Source: an uncultured Lachnospiraceae bacterium
GTDB taxonomy: Bacteria > Bacillota > Clostridia > Lachnospirales > Lachnospiraceae
Assembly (NCBI GenBank): GCA_947570615.1
Contig: CANOVJ010000034.1
Coordinates: forward strand, 1 to 40,750
Length of the DNA: 40,750 bases
Direction: 5' to 3'
Under the pieces are notes generated by a model. It ran no database searches. It was not told where the DNA came from and saw nothing but the letters and a program-made list of their open reading frames with translations. Numbering within the stretch: position 1 is the stretch's first letter; the number at the start of each line of letters is the position of its first letter. The translations under genes were made by a program, and so were the position numbers. Of this stretch, positions 17,369 to 26,041 are shown in pieces.

Positions 17369-17911
17369 TTATTTTGCAAATGGCATATTAAACAATTTAA
17401 GCAATTCGCGTGCTTCTTCATCTGTCTTTGCCGTCGTAACACAGATAACGTCCATTCCCCTTACTTTGTCCACCTTATCGTACTCGATCTCAGGGAAGAT
17501 AAGCTGTTCCTTAATGCCTAATGAGTAATTGCCTCTGCCGTCAAAAGAGTTGGGATTCACTCCCCGGAAGTCACGTACACGGGGCAGCGCCAGGTTCACC
17601 AGACGGTCGAGGAAATCATACATCCTCTCTCCGCGCAGGGTAACCTTGCAGCCGATTGCCATGCCTTCTCTGATCTTGAAATTGGCGATGGATTTTTTGG
17701 CTTTGGTAACTACAGGCTTCTGTCCGGTAATAACCTCCAGATCCCTGACCGCAGATTCCAGCACCTTCGCGTTTTCCTTCGCCTCGCCAACCCCGATATT
17801 CACCACGATCTTGTCGAGCTTGGGAACTTCCATGATATTTTTATATCCGAACTTTTTGACCATAGCGTCTATGATCTCGTCTTTATACAAAGTTTTAAGT
17901 CTGCTACTCAC
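17369..17911 (-). CDS. rplE: 50S ribosomal protein L5
   Basis: A 180-residue central-protuberance protein that binds 5S rRNA and P-site t[29 protein letters not shown] and [17 protein letters not shown] identify it. AAAGGAGAA precedes the ATG. Confidence 0.98.
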   Translation of the reverse strand: MSSRLKTLYKDEIIDAMVKKFGYKNIMEVPKLDKIVVNIGVGEAKENAKVLESAVRDLEVITGQKPVVTKAKKSIANFKIREGMAIGCKVTLRGERMYDFLDRLVNLALPRVRDFRGVNPNSFDGRGNYSLGIKEQLIFPEIEYDKVDKVRGMDVICVTTAKTDEEARELLKLFNMPFAK

Positions 17912-17935
17912 GCTTTCGGTTCTCCTTTCTCAGAA

Positions 17936-18247
17936 TCAGTCAATCACTTCGCCGGTTGACTTTGCAAAACGTACCTTCTTATCGTTCTCAAATTTAAAGC
18001 CGACTCTGGTAGGTTTGCCCTTGTGAACGTACATTACGTTTGAAACGTCAATAGGCGCTTCCTTCTGAATGATTCCGCCGTTCTGGTTCGCTGCTGAAGG
18101 CTTTGTATGTTTGGTCACGATCCCAACGCCCTCCACCACGACTTTATGCTTTTTGGGGTCAACGGAAATTACCTTTCCCTCTGCGCCTTTATCTTTTCCG
18201 GTGATCACCTGAACGGTATCACCCTTTTTAATCTTTGAAGTTGCCAT
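17936..18247 (-). CDS. rplX: 50S ribosomal protein L24
   Basis: A 103-residue assembly initiator with an N-terminal KOW motif ([20 protein letters not shown]). Twelve bases separate it from rplN. GGAGG precedes ATG at 18247. Confidence 0.98.
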   Translation of the reverse strand: MATSKIKKGDTVQVITGKDKGAEGKVISVDPKKHKVVVEGVGIVTKHTKPSAANQNGGIIQKEAPIDVSNVMYVHKGKPTRVGFKFENDKKVRFAKSTGEVID

Positions 18248-18259
18248 GCCTAGTACCTC

Positions 18260-18628
18260 CTATAATACTTCGGGAGCAAGGGAAACAATTTTCATAAACT
18301 GTTTTTCACGAAGCTCTCTTGCTACCGGTCCAAAAATACGTGTTCCTCTGGGAGTCTTATCATCTTTAATGATAACAGCAGCATTTTCATCAAATCTAAT
18401 ATAAGAACCATCTTTGCGACGAGCACCCTTAACAGTACGGACAACAACAGCCTTTACGACGTCACCTTTTTTTACAACGCCGCCTGGTGTTGCATCTTTG
18501 ACCGTAGCAACAATCACATCACCGATACTTGCATATCTTCTTGTGGATCCACCCATAACTCTGATGCAAAGGATTTCTTTTGCACCTGTATTGTCAGCGA
18601 CTTTCAGTCTGCTTTCCTGTTGAATCAT
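18260..18628 (-). CDS. rplN: 50S ribosomal protein L14
   Basis: A 122-residue subunit-interface protein. [19 protein letters not shown] and [14 protein letters not shown] are conserved. A GGAG site precedes ATG at 18628. The spacer toward rpsQ is filled by palindromic repeats. Confidence 0.98.
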   Translation of the reverse strand: MIQQESRLKVADNTGAKEILCIRVMGGSTRRYASIGDVIVATVKDATPGGVVKKGDVVKAVVVRTVKGARRKDGSYIRFDENAAVIIKDDKTPRGTRIFGPVARELREKQFMKIVSLAPEVL

Positions 18629-18673
18629 GCCAATTCTCCTTCCGAATTTCTGTTATTACTGCCGGTCATCCGG

Positions 18674-18724
18674 CGGCCAATTTATCTGGCGGCCAAATTA
18701 TTTGGCGGGCCAAATTATTTGGCC
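18674..18724 (-). repeat. Three tandem palindromic units at the rpsQ-rplN junction
   Basis: Units at 18674-18690, 18691-18706 and 18707-18724 are versions of GGCCAAATTATTTGGCC, itself a perfect palindrome about its central T. The rpsQ TAA stop (18715-18717) lies inside the third unit, so the array looks like duplication of the gene's own 3' end. Confidence 0.75.
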
Positions 18725-18972
18725 TTTTCAAGGATCTCCACCAGTCTCCATCTCTTTTCTTTGGACAGGGGCCTCGTCTCCATCACTCTGACGGTATCGC
18801 CAATATGGCACTCATTGTTCTCATCATGCGCCTTAAGCTTGTAGGTTCTCTTAACAACCTTTTTGTAGAGAGGGTGTTTCACGTGCTCTTCGATCGCAAC
18901 AACGATTGTCTTATCCATTCTGTCACTGGTAACCTTGCCGGTACGTGTCTTCCTCAAATTTCTATTTTCCAC
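18715..18972 (-). CDS. rpsQ: 30S ribosomal protein S17
   Basis: An 85-residue OB-fold early-assembly protein. [20 protein letters not shown] and [18 protein letters not shown] are typical. GGAGA-type site before ATG at 18972. Its last codons and stop lie within the palindromic array. Confidence 0.98.
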   Translation of the reverse strand: MENRNLRKTRTGKVTSDRMDKTIVVAIEEHVKHPLYKKVVKRTYKLKAHDENNECHIGDTVRVMETRPLSKEKRWRLVEILEKAK

Positions 18973-19034
18973 GACGTTACGTCTCCTTTCTCTGACATTC
19001 CTGCAACATAGGCTCTACCCTGCACTTCCGGGTC

Positions 19035-19241
19035 TTAGGCCTCTTTCTGCTTCTGGGTAATAACTGTCTGAATCCTTGCAATATTCTTTCTGACTTCCTT
19101 AATCCTCGCGGTATTATCCAGTTGGTTTGTTGCATTCTGGAATCTCAAATTGAAAAGCTCTTTCTTGGCTGCCACCAAATCCTCAGCTAAAGCTGCTGCT
19201 GATTTTGCCTGTAATTCTTCTACGTACTTACTCGTTTTCAT
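19035..19241 (-). CDS. rpmC: 50S ribosomal protein L29
   Basis: A 68-residue helical hairpin protein at the exit tunnel. [20 protein letters not shown] and [16 protein letters not shown] identify it. ATG at 19241 lies 14 bases inside the rplP coding end with AAGGTGG upstream, so it is coupled; an in-frame start at 19358 inside rplP is rejected. A weak stem follows its stop (about 19009-19040). Confidence 0.97.
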   Translation of the reverse strand: MKTSKYVEELQAKSAAALAEDLVAAKKELFNLRFQNATNQLDNTARIKEVRKNIARIQTVITQKQKEA

Positions 19242-19668
19242 TTGATACACCACCTTCCAACTCTGCCTTAGAAACCACCTTGCATTTGCAGGGAAGCTTA
19301 TAGGTTGCAAGACGCAATGCTTCTTTTGCGACTTCCTCGGAAACACCTGCGATCTCAAACATAACGCGTCCGGGCTTCACAACGGCTACCCAGTATTCCA
19401 GAGTACCCTTACCGGAACCCATACGGGTCTCGGCAGGCTTCGCCGTTACCGGTTTGTCAGGGAAAATTTTAATCCACACCTTACCGCCACGCTTCACATA
19501 ACGGGTCATGGCGATACGGGCAGCTTCTATCTGATTAGATTTGATCCAGCATGGCTCCAGAGCCACAATACCATACTCGCCGTAGGTGATCCTGTTGCCG
19601 CGGGTTGCTTTTCCCTTCATGGAGCCGCGGAACTGTTTACGACGTTTTACTCTCTTCGGCATTAACAT
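19228..19668 (-). CDS. rplP: 50S ribosomal protein L16
   Basis: A 146-residue protein contacting A-site t[22 protein letters not shown] and [16 protein letters not shown] are conserved. The ATG at 19668 overlaps the rpsC stop (TAATG); Met3 is an alternative. It overlaps rpmC by 14 bases. Confidence 0.98.
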   Translation of the reverse strand: MLMPKRVKRRKQFRGSMKGKATRGNRITYGEYGIVALEPCWIKSNQIEAARIAMTRYVKRGGKVWIKIFPDKPVTAKPAETRMGSGKGTLEYWVAVVKPGRVMFEIAGVSEEVAKEALRLATYKLPCKCKVVSKAELEGGVSNENE

Positions 19669-20339
19669 TATTTATCGCTCCCTTCCTGCACAGTCTTTTC
19701 TTCGTTCTTCCTGGCGGGAAGAACCTCTCCCTTGTAAATCCACACCTTCACGCCTACCTTACCGTAGGTGGTGTCGGCCTCTGCGAAACCATAATCGATA
19801 TCGGCGCGCAGTGTCTGAAGAGGGATGGTACCCTCGCTGTAGAACTCGGTACGGGCGATGTCTGCACCGCCCAGACGGCCGGAAACGGCGCTCTTGATTC
19901 CGAGCGCACCCGCCTTCATGGTTCTTCCCATGCAGGACTTCATGGCGCGTCTGAAGGAAATACGGTTCTCGAGCTGCTGGGCAATGTTCTCCGCTACGAG
20001 CTGCGCATCCTTATCGGGTCTCTTGATCTCCTTGATATCTACCAGAACCTTCCTGCCGGTGAGCTTTGCAAGCTCCTTTCTGGTAACCTCGATCTCCGCG
20101 CCGCCCTTACCGATCACAACGCCGGGCTTGGCGGTATAGATGATAACCTTAACCCTGTCGGAAGCCCTCTCGATCTCGATTCTGGAAACTCCTGCGCTGT
20201 ATAATTTCTTCTTGATGAACTTTCTGATGTTGTAGTCCTCGATAAGAAAATCCGAGAACTCGCCTTCCGCATACCATTTGGAATCCCAATCCTTAATGAT
20301 GCCGACCCTTAAGCCGTGAGGATTAACTTTCTGTCCCAT
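19668..20339 (-). CDS. rpsC: 30S ribosomal protein S3
   Basis: A 223-residue mRNA-entry helicase-associated protein. The KH domain GxxG is VIGKGGAEI (residues about 75-83) and the C-terminal domain has [25 protein letters not shown] precedes ATG at 20339, 15 bases after rplV. Confidence 0.98.
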   Translation of the reverse strand: MGQKVNPHGLRVGIIKDWDSKWYAEGEFSDFLIEDYNIRKFIKKKLYSAGVSRIEIERASDRVKVIIYTAKPGVVIGKGGAEIEVTRKELAKLTGRKVLVDIKEIKRPDKDAQLVAENIAQQLENRISFRRAMKSCMGRTMKAGALGIKSAVSGRLGGADIARTEFYSEGTIPLQTLRADIDYGFAEADTTYGKVGVKVWIYKGEVLPARKNEEKTVQEGSDK

Positions 20340-20354
20340 AAAATTACTTCCCTC

Positions 20355-20759
20355 CTATTTTTCATCCAGCACAATTGTAATATGGCTCATTCTCTTCTCG
20401 ATCCTGTATGCCCTTCCCTGTGCCCTCGGTTTGATTCTCTTCATCGTAGGTCCCTTATTTGCATAGCACTCCGCAATATAAAGGTGCTCCGGATTCGGGT
20501 ATTTGCCGGGATCCTGGCTGTAAAGATACTCGGCGTTCGCACGCGCGGACTCCAGTAATTTTTTGATCAGGCCGGAAGCGTATCTGGGATTGTATGCCAG
20601 AATCCCGAGCGCCGTTTCCACATCCTTGCCTCTGATGGCATCTAATACAAAACACGCCTTCTGAACAGACACTCTTGCGTAAGACAGCTTAGCTGAAGGT
20701 CTTGTATCTTTCTGCGCATTTCTCTCTCTCTTAATCTGGGATCTGTGTCCTCTTGCCAT
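20355..20759 (-). CDS. rplV: 50S ribosomal protein L22
   Basis: A 134-residue tunnel protein. VDxIRG-like VLDAIRGKDVETALGIL and the extended loop KRIKPRAQGRAYRIEKR are present. GGAGG before ATG at 20759; 12 bases from rpsS. Confidence 0.98.
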   Translation of the reverse strand: MARGHRSQIKRERNAQKDTRPSAKLSYARVSVQKACFVLDAIRGKDVETALGILAYNPRYASGLIKKLLESARANAEYLYSQDPGKYPNPEHLYIAECYANKGPTMKRIKPRAQGRAYRIEKRMSHITIVLDEK

Positions 20760-20771
20760 GATAAAACCTCC

Positions 20772-21053
20772 TTATCTTACTTTAGACTTCTTCTCGTCTT
20801 TTCCGTGTCCTCTATAAGTTCTGGTTGCAACAAACTCACCAAGCTTATGTCCGACCATATCCTCTGTCACATACACGGGAACATGCTTTCTTCCGTCATG
20901 AACAGCAAATGTGTGTCCCACAAAGGAAGGAAAGATTGTGGAACGACGGGACCAGGTCTTGACAACCTTTTTCTGTCCTGTTGCATTCATCTCATCTACT
21001 TTTTTAAGCAGACTCTCATCTGCAAAAGGTCCTTTTTTCAGTGATCTAGCCAT
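20772..21053 (-). CDS. rpsS: 30S ribosomal protein S19
   Basis: A 93-residue head protein. [19 protein letters not shown] and [20 protein letters not shown] are diagnostic. GGAGG precedes ATG at 21053; 19 bases from rplB. Confidence 0.98.
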   Translation of the reverse strand: MARSLKKGPFADESLLKKVDEMNATGQKKVVKTWSRRSTIFPSFVGHTFAVHDGRKHVPVYVTEDMVGHKLGEFVATRTYRGHGKDEKKSKVR

Positions 21054-21072
21054 TTTCTACTCTCCTCCTCAA

Positions 21073-21915
21073 TTATTTGATGGTTCTGCCGTCTCTTCTT
21101 CTTACGATCAGCTTGTTGGAAGCTTTTTTCTTCTTGCGGGTCTTAAGTCCGAGAGCAGGCTTACCCCATGGTGTGGAAGGACCCGGACGTCCGATACCGG
21201 TCTTTCCCTCGCCGCCGCCATGCGGATGGTCGTTGGGGTTCATGACAGAACCGCGCACGGTGGGACGGATGCCCATATGGCGCTTACGTCCTGCCTTACC
21301 GATCTTGATCAGGTTATGGTCGCCGTTACCCACAACGCCTACCGTCGCACGGCAGTTCACGGGAACCATTCTCATTTCGCCTGAAGGAAGACGGAGGGTA
21401 GCGTATTTTCCTTCCTTAGCCATAAGCTGTGCGCTGTTTCCGGCGGAACGAACCAGCTGGCCGCCCTTTCCGGGATATAATTCAACGTTGTGTACCTGGG
21501 TACCAACGGGGATGGCTGATAAGGGAAGGCAGTTTCCGATCCTCACCTCGGCCTCGGGTCCGTTCATGACCTTCATGCCGTCCGTAAGCCCTTCCGGCGC
21601 GAGGATATAGGACTTTGCTCCGTCCGCATATGCGATCAGCGCGATATTGGCCGATCTGTTGGGATCGTACTCGATTCCCTTAACCACAGCGGGGATGCCG
21701 TCCTTGTTTCTCTTAAAGTCTACCAGTCTGTATTTTCTTCTGGAACCGCCTCCGCGGTGCCTTACCGTAATCTTACCCTGATTGTTACGGCCGGAATTTT
21801 TCTGTAAGGATACCAGGAGGGATTTCTCCGGCGTATCCCTGGTGATCTCTGCAAAATCAGAGCCGGTCATATTTCTTCTGGAAGGTGTATATGGGTTATA
21901 TGTCTTGATTCCCAT
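21073..21915 (-). CDS. rplB: 50S ribosomal protein L2
   Basis: A 280-residue protein needed for peptidyl transfer. [19 protein letters not shown] and the catalytic-centre region [15 protein letters not shown] (His near residue 230) are intact. ATG at 21915 ([14 protein letters not shown]) has AAAGGAG; an in-frame start at 21966 is rejected. The 186-base gap to rplW is unusually long. Confidence 0.98.
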   Translation of the reverse strand: MGIKTYNPYTPSRRNMTGSDFAEITRDTPEKSLLVSLQKNSGRNNQGKITVRHRGGGSRRKYRLVDFKRNKDGIPAVVKGIEYDPNRSANIALIAYADGAKSYILAPEGLTDGMKVMNGPEAEVRIGNCLPLSAIPVGTQVHNVELYPGKGGQLVRSAGNSAQLMAKEGKYATLRLPSGEMRMVPVNCRATVGVVGNGDHNLIKIGKAGRKRHMGIRPTVRGSVMNPNDHPHGGGEGKTGIGRPGPSTPWGKPALGLKTRKKKKASNKLIVRRRDGRTIK

Positions 21916-22063
21916 GACTTTTTCTCCTTTCGAGTCCTCATTTCTTATCGCACTTTCTGTGTGCATATTTTATCGCCGGCTCTCTGCCGACCAGCTTCCC
22001 TGCCGCCGAGGCGCGCTGCGCATCAGACTTCGTGAAACCGGCCGCCTCCGGACCGGCGTTGTT

Positions 22064-22098
22064 CAAATCGGCTTTGCCCAAATCGGCTTTGCCGATTT
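22064..22098 (-). repeat. 15-bp tandem repeat and hairpin after rplW
   Basis: CAAATCGGCTTTGCC occurs twice head to tail (22064-22078 and 22079-22093). The second copy runs into GATTT, making an 8-bp hairpin AAATCGGC/GCCGATTT (22080-22098) three bases past the rplW stop. The rest of the rplW-rplB spacer (to 22101) shows no gene. Confidence 0.75.
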
Positions 22099-22101
22099 TA
22101 T

Positions 22102-22401
22102 TTACAGACCGGTAAAGATTTCGATTTCCTTACTGTCCTCTGTCAGCCATACGATCGCCTTCTTGGTTTTGGCGGTTTTGCCGATAACCATGCCGCGTCT
22201 TTTCTTCTTGCCGTCCATGTTAATGGTGTTGACTCTCGCAACCTTCGTTCCCTCGAACATCTTCTCAACGGCCTCTTTGATCATGGTCTTGTTTGCCTCG
22301 GGATGAACCAGAAAGGTATATTTCTTTTCACCCATGCCAGCCATACTCTTCTCTGTAATAACCGGTTTCAGGATTACATCATAATAAAACACTGCTGCCA
22401 T
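22102..22401 (-). CDS. rplW: 50S ribosomal protein L23
   Basis: A 99-residue exit-site protein that docks trigger factor and [18 protein letters not shown] and [19 protein letters not shown] identify it. Its ATG overlaps the rplD stop by one base (TAATG). Confidence 0.98.
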   Translation of the reverse strand: MAAVFYYDVILKPVITEKSMAGMGEKKYTFLVHPEANKTMIKEAVEKMFEGTKVARVNTINMDGKKKRRGMVIGKTAKTKKAIVWLTEDSKEIEIFTGL

Positions 22402-23021
22402 TATGCGTACACCTCCTCAATTCTGGCCACCGCATCCCTGGTGAGAACCAGTGTGTCGCCCTTTAAGATATCGTAAACATTAATCATGTCTGCCTGCGCC
22501 GTCGCAATCCTGGGAAGATTTCTGGCGGAAAGGATCACCTTCTCGTCATTGTTGGCCAGAACCACCAGTGCCCTGCTCACCTTCAGATTGTCCATCACGG
22601 CCTTGAAATTCCTCGTCTTAATCTCGTCAAACTTCAGCTCGTCTACAACGATCAGCTTTCCGTCCTGCACTCTGCTGGTGAGAACAGACTTAAGAGCCGC
22701 CCTCTTTTCCTTTTTGTTGAGCTTGAAGGAATAATCTCTGGGCACGGGCGCAAACACAACGCCGCCGCCCTTCCACTGGGGAGCTCTGATGGATCCCTGC
22801 CTTGCGTGGCCGGTTCCCTTCTGCCTCCAGGGCTTTCTTCCGCCGCCGGAAACCTCGGAGCGTGTCTTCGCTTTCTGTGTTCCCTGACGCTTATTGGCAA
22901 GATGCTGTACCACGCTCATGTGAACCAGATGTTCATTGATGGGAGCTGCAAACACCGCGTCGTTTAATTCGATCGTGTCAACTTCCCTGCCTTCCATATT
23001 ATAAACAGATACCTTTGCCAT
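22401..23021 (-). CDS. rplD: 50S ribosomal protein L4
   Basis: A 206-residue tunnel protein. [20 protein letters not shown] and [19 protein letters not shown] mark the extended loop. In E. coli L4 represses the S10 operon by binding its leader; a long leader exists here too, but the mechanism is not shown. GGAGG precedes ATG at 23021. Confidence 0.98.
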   Translation of the reverse strand: MAKVSVYNMEGREVDTIELNDAVFAAPINEHLVHMSVVQHLANKRQGTQKAKTRSEVSGGGRKPWRQKGTGHARQGSIRAPQWKGGGVVFAPVPRDYSFKLNKKEKRAALKSVLTSRVQDGKLIVVDELKFDEIKTRNFKAVMDNLKVSRALVVLANNDEKVILSARNLPRIATAQADMINVYDILKGDTLVLTRDAVARIEEVYA

Positions 23022-23049
23022 CTGTATGGTCCTCCTTTCAGCTATCGCC

Positions 23050-23733
23050 TTAATTTGCAGCCTTTACAGTTTCTTTTACTGTAATGAGCGCTTTCTTCGG
23101 GCCCGGTACGGAGCCTTTTACAAGAAGCAGATTCTTTTCGGCATCTACTCTCACTACTTCAAGGTTCTGTACGGTAACCTTCACGCATCCCATGTGGCCG
23201 GGCATCCCTTTCCCCTTGAATACGCGGCTGGGCGAGGAACAGGCGCCGTTGGAACCCTGATGGCGATGGAACTTGGAACCGTGAGCCATGGGGCCTCTGT
23301 GCTGTCCGTGTCTCTTGATCGCGCCCTGGAAGCCCTTTCCTTTGGAAATGGCGGATGCGTCGATCTTATCTCCCACTGCGAATATGTCCGCTTTGATCTC
23401 GCTTCCGAGAGTGTACTCTCCGGCGTTTTCAAACTTAAACTCTCTCACAAATCTTCTGCAGGAAACGCCCGCCTTGTCGAAATGTCCCTTCATGGCCTTA
23501 CTCACGCCATGTCTGTGAACAATTTCCTTCTTTCCGCTCTTGTCCTTGTTGGTGATGCGCTCCTTCTTCTCAACGAAGCCAACCTGCACTGCGCTGTAAC
23601 CGTCGTTCTCAACGGTCTTGATCTGTGTCACCACACAGGGACCTGCCGCAAGCACGGTTACGGGAATCAGACTTCCATCCTCCTGGAAAATCTGCGTCAT
23701 TCCGACTTTGGTAGCCAAAATACCTTTTTTCAT
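23050..23733 (-). CDS. rplC: 50S ribosomal protein L3
   Basis: A 227-residue protein at the peptidyl transferase centre. [16 protein letters not shown] and [20 protein letters not shown] are conserved. The spacer to rpsJ (23734-23837) carries the stem GGCCC/GGGCC at 23761-23775. Confidence 0.98.
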   Translation of the reverse strand: MKKGILATKVGMTQIFQEDGSLIPVTVLAAGPCVVTQIKTVENDGYSAVQVGFVEKKERITNKDKSGKKEIVHRHGVSKAMKGHFDKAGVSCRRFVREFKFENAGEYTLGSEIKADIFAVGDKIDASAISKGKGFQGAIKRHGQHRGPMAHGSKFHRHQGSNGACSSPSRVFKGKGMPGHMGCVKVTVQNLEVVRVDAEKNLLLVKGSVPGPKKALITVKETVKAAN

Positions 23734-23837
23734 TTTCTAACCTCCATTTTTTCTACAGCGGGCCCGGATTGGGCCATTCTAGTACCGGGGTGTAAATTTC
23801 CGAACCGGTTAAGATCGAGCCGGACTGCCAGAGCTGC

Positions 23838-24155
23838 CTATCTGGTCTTCATCTTGATATCGATATACACGCCGGCAGGCATCTCAAGCCTCTGCAGGGC
23901 GTCCACCGTCCTGGGGGTGGGGGAGATGATATCAATCAGTCTCTTGTGCGTCCTCTGTTCGAACTGCTCTCTGGAATCCTTGTACTTGTGAACCGCCCTT
24001 AAGATGGTAACAACCTCTTTCTTAGTGGGAAGGGGTACCGGTCCGCTCACCTGGGATCCGTTCTTCTTAACTGTTTCGATGATTTTTTTGGCAGATGCAT
24101 CAACAAGCTGATGATCATAAGCCTTGAGTGTGATTCTCATTACCTGACTTGCCAT
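23838..24155 (-). CDS. rpsJ: 30S ribosomal protein S10
   Basis: A 105-residue protein (NusE in antitermination), first gene of the S10 operon. [34 protein letters not shown] and the end are typical. GGAGGCGG lies upstream of ATG at 24155, separated by a run of T. A promoter and leader of about 310 nt precede it. Confidence 0.98.
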   Translation of the reverse strand: MASQVMRITLKAYDHQLVDASAKKIIETVKKNGSQVSGPVPLPTKKEVVTILRAVHKYKDSREQFEQRTHKRLIDIISPTPRTVDALQRLEMPAGVYIDIKMKTR

Positions 24156-24468
24156 AAAAAAAGCCGCCTCCTTTTCGCACTTTTATAATGAATTAAGTAC
24201 GACAAGTGGTGACTGTACACTCCTCCGTGCGTGTCCTGCCTGCCTGTAAATCAGCGTGCGGTCTTCCGCACTTACCTGCAGACGCGCTTAACGCCCGTGT
24301 TTCTGCTCTCTGGCAGACTTATGTGTTTGTACAGTGACTTGCCGTCATGTTTCTGCGCCCGGCCACGCTGTGTGCGCTGACCGGCTCCTGACATTCGCTC
24401 CACGGAAAACCCGCACTGCCTCTCGGCGGGGCGGCAACCTCACGCTTCATCGCTATCATGCCACAGCA
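24156..24468 (-). promoter_or_regulatory. Long structured 5' leader of the S10 operon
   Basis: From the inferred transcription start near 24468 to rpsJ there is no annotated gene. The minus strand contains a 6-bp hairpin GTGCGG/CCGCAC with a 4-base loop (24256-24271), a CTGC/GCAG stem near 24303-24316, and an in-frame stretch of 43 codons from ATG near 24453 without a ribosome binding site. An autoregulatory leader is likely by analogy; which protein binds it is unknown. Confidence 0.55.
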
Positions 24469-24474
24469 CTTTGT

Positions 24475-24503
24475 AGTATACATGATGTTTTTTGAAGATG
24501 CAA
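24475..24503 (-). promoter_or_regulatory. Sigma-A promoter of the S10-spc-alpha supercluster
   Basis: Minus-strand -35 TTGCAT (24498-24503), 17-base spacer, -10 TATACT (24475-24480), with an A/T-rich upstream element (about 24504-24520). It faces away from the plus-strand promoter at 24556-24585. Confidence 0.85.
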
Positions 24504-24555
24504 GTATTTTTTTAAAAAGTTTCTGGCAGTAATTTATCAGGAATATGAAAACAGG

Positions 24556-24585
24556 TTGACAGTCCGGGGCCGCCTCTGGTACAAT
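24556..24585 (+). promoter_or_regulatory. Sigma-A promoter for the Rpn-family gene
   Basis: Plus-strand -35 TTGACA (24556-24561), 18-base spacer, -10 TACAAT (24580-24585), about 185 bases before the gene start. The 5' untranslated part includes an 8-bp inverted repeat TTCCCTGC/GCAGGGAA (24662-24669, 24703-24710). Confidence 0.75.
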
Positions 24586-24769
24586 CAAATCAAAGCATAG
24601 AAATTCTGACGGTAATCCGTTCAATCATCTTTCTGAATAACTTCTGAGTTCAGAGTCTGAGTTCCCTGCTTTTAATCCCATATATCACAATTATATAAAC
24701 GGGCAGGGAATGAATTTCTCCTTTTGGGCGTGATTTTATTCATCTGCCGCAGACGAAAGGAGAACATTT

Positions 24770-25834
24770 ATGGAAAGAGTTCTGTCCCTTACGGAAAAAG
24801 CGCCGCAAAATTCTGCTTCAGGTGAGGCTCTGTCCGTCTATCGTACTTATAAAGACAGAGTTTTCCGGTTGCTGTTCAGTGACAGAAAGCGACTGCTGGA
24901 GCTTTACAATGCGCTGAACGACACAGAATACACCGACGAAAATGATCTGACTGTCAATACACTGGAAAATGCCATTTTCATGAAAATGAAAAACGATCTT
25001 TCCTTTATGATCGGGAGCGCAATAAGTCTGTATGAGCATCAGTCCAGCTGGTGCCCCAACATGGCGTTGCGGGGATTTTTGTATTTTTCCGATCTGTACA
25101 AAAAGCTGCTGGGAAATACGGATCTGAGCGTCCGCAGACGCATTCTGATCCCGACACCACATTACATTGTATTTTATAATGGGATAGAAGCAATTGGGGA
25201 AGAATGTGTTCAGCGGTTGTCGGAGTCCTTTGAAGAAGAATATCTTCCGCATAAAGCCTTTTCGGATTGGAGAGAGGGCTGTATTGAGCTTACCGTACGG
25301 ATCATCAATATCAATTATGGACAAAATATGGAACTGATAAGAAAATGCCGTTCTCTTTCGGATTACGCCCGTTTTGTGGCAGAGATACGAAAAAACCTGG
25401 AAACCATGTCCATGGAGGACGCCGTCAGAAATGCCGTGGAGGAATGTATTGCCGGAAACATCCTGAAAGATTTCCTGACTCAGCAGAAAGCGGAGGTAAC
25501 TGCCATGTCGATTTATGAATATAATGAGGAATATGTGAAAAAGATTCTCTATGAGGACGGGTATGAGGAAGGCCGCGCGGTGGGAGAAGTTGCGGGAATC
25601 ATCTCTTCCATACGCCAAATGCATTCCAGGGGTTACGCTCCGGAGGATATCGCCGATCTGCTTGACCAGAAAAAGGAATCTGTCGATCAGATCCTGCGGC
25701 TGATCGGCGAGAATCCGGACATGGACAGCACGGCTGTCGCAAAGCTTGTATTAAATCAGGGTACTGATCCTTGTAGGAGCGTTGGATTTTCAGGGTTAGC
25801 TTCTGAAAGCGAAGCTTTCAAATATTCTTATTAA
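24770..25834 (+). CDS. Rpn-family recombination-promoting nuclease / putative transposase
   Basis: A 354-residue soluble protein. The N-terminal half fits the PD-(D/E)XK nuclease fold of Rpn proteins: YKDRVFRLLFSD (27-38), a candidate catalytic Asp76 (NDLSFMIG) and EHQ at 89-91, an E-x-Q variant of the E-x-K motif. The C-terminal half is Glu/Arg-rich and helical (YEEGRAVGEV). Rpn proteins are DNA endonucleases that raise recombination; here the role is inferred. AAAGGAG precedes ATG at 24770. The last residues are encoded by a small GAA-loop hairpin (25804-25820), which may be a late extension of the gene. Confidence 0.8.
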   Translation: MERVLSLTEKAPQNSASGEALSVYRTYKDRVFRLLFSDRKRLLELYNALNDTEYTDENDLTVNTLENAIFMKMKNDLSFMIGSAISLYEHQSSWCPNMALRGFLYFSDLYKKLLGNTDLSVRRRILIPTPHYIVFYNGIEAIGEECVQRLSESFEEEYLPHKAFSDWREGCIELTVRIININYGQNMELIRKCRSLSDYARFVAEIRKNLETMSMEDAVRNAVEECIAGNILKDFLTQQKAEVTAMSIYEYNEEYVKKILYEDGYEEGRAVGEVAGIISSIRQMHSRGYAPEDIADLLDQKKESVDQILRLIGENPDMDSTAVAKLVLNQGTDPCRSVGFSGLASESEAFKYSY

Positions 25835-25852
25835 TTGTCATATTTTGCTCTC

Positions 25853-25901
25853 CTTTCCTGTCATCAATTACAATGTACTATAATATTCTGCTACAGGAAA
25901 G
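25853..25901 (+). repeat. Nine-bp inverted repeat after the Rpn gene
   Basis: CTTTCCTGT (25853-25861) and ACAGGAAAG (25893-25901) are exact complements around a 31-base A/T-rich loop. It could be a weak terminator. The rest of 25835-26041 is A/T-rich and has no convincing promoter pair, although TATACT at 25992-25997 could be a -10 for the next gene. Confidence 0.4.
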
Positions 25902-26041
25902 CGATTATCCGGACAGAATCGTATTCAACCCTGAGTTGGATTGTTGTTTATGAGGATTTACTGTAGATAATTTCCCGGAAAACATATATTATATACTGTA
26001 ACGAAGAATCATCTGATGAACGACGGATAAGGAGACCGAAT

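Noticed and set aside
18661-18724. CRISPR-like array
   Set aside because: Units are short, adjacent and palindromic with no spacers; no cas genes are present.
24319-24624. 101-codon minus-strand frame upstream of rpsJ
   Set aside because: It begins upstream of the S10 promoter and reads through it. Only the last 43 codons could be transcribed, and no binding site precedes them.
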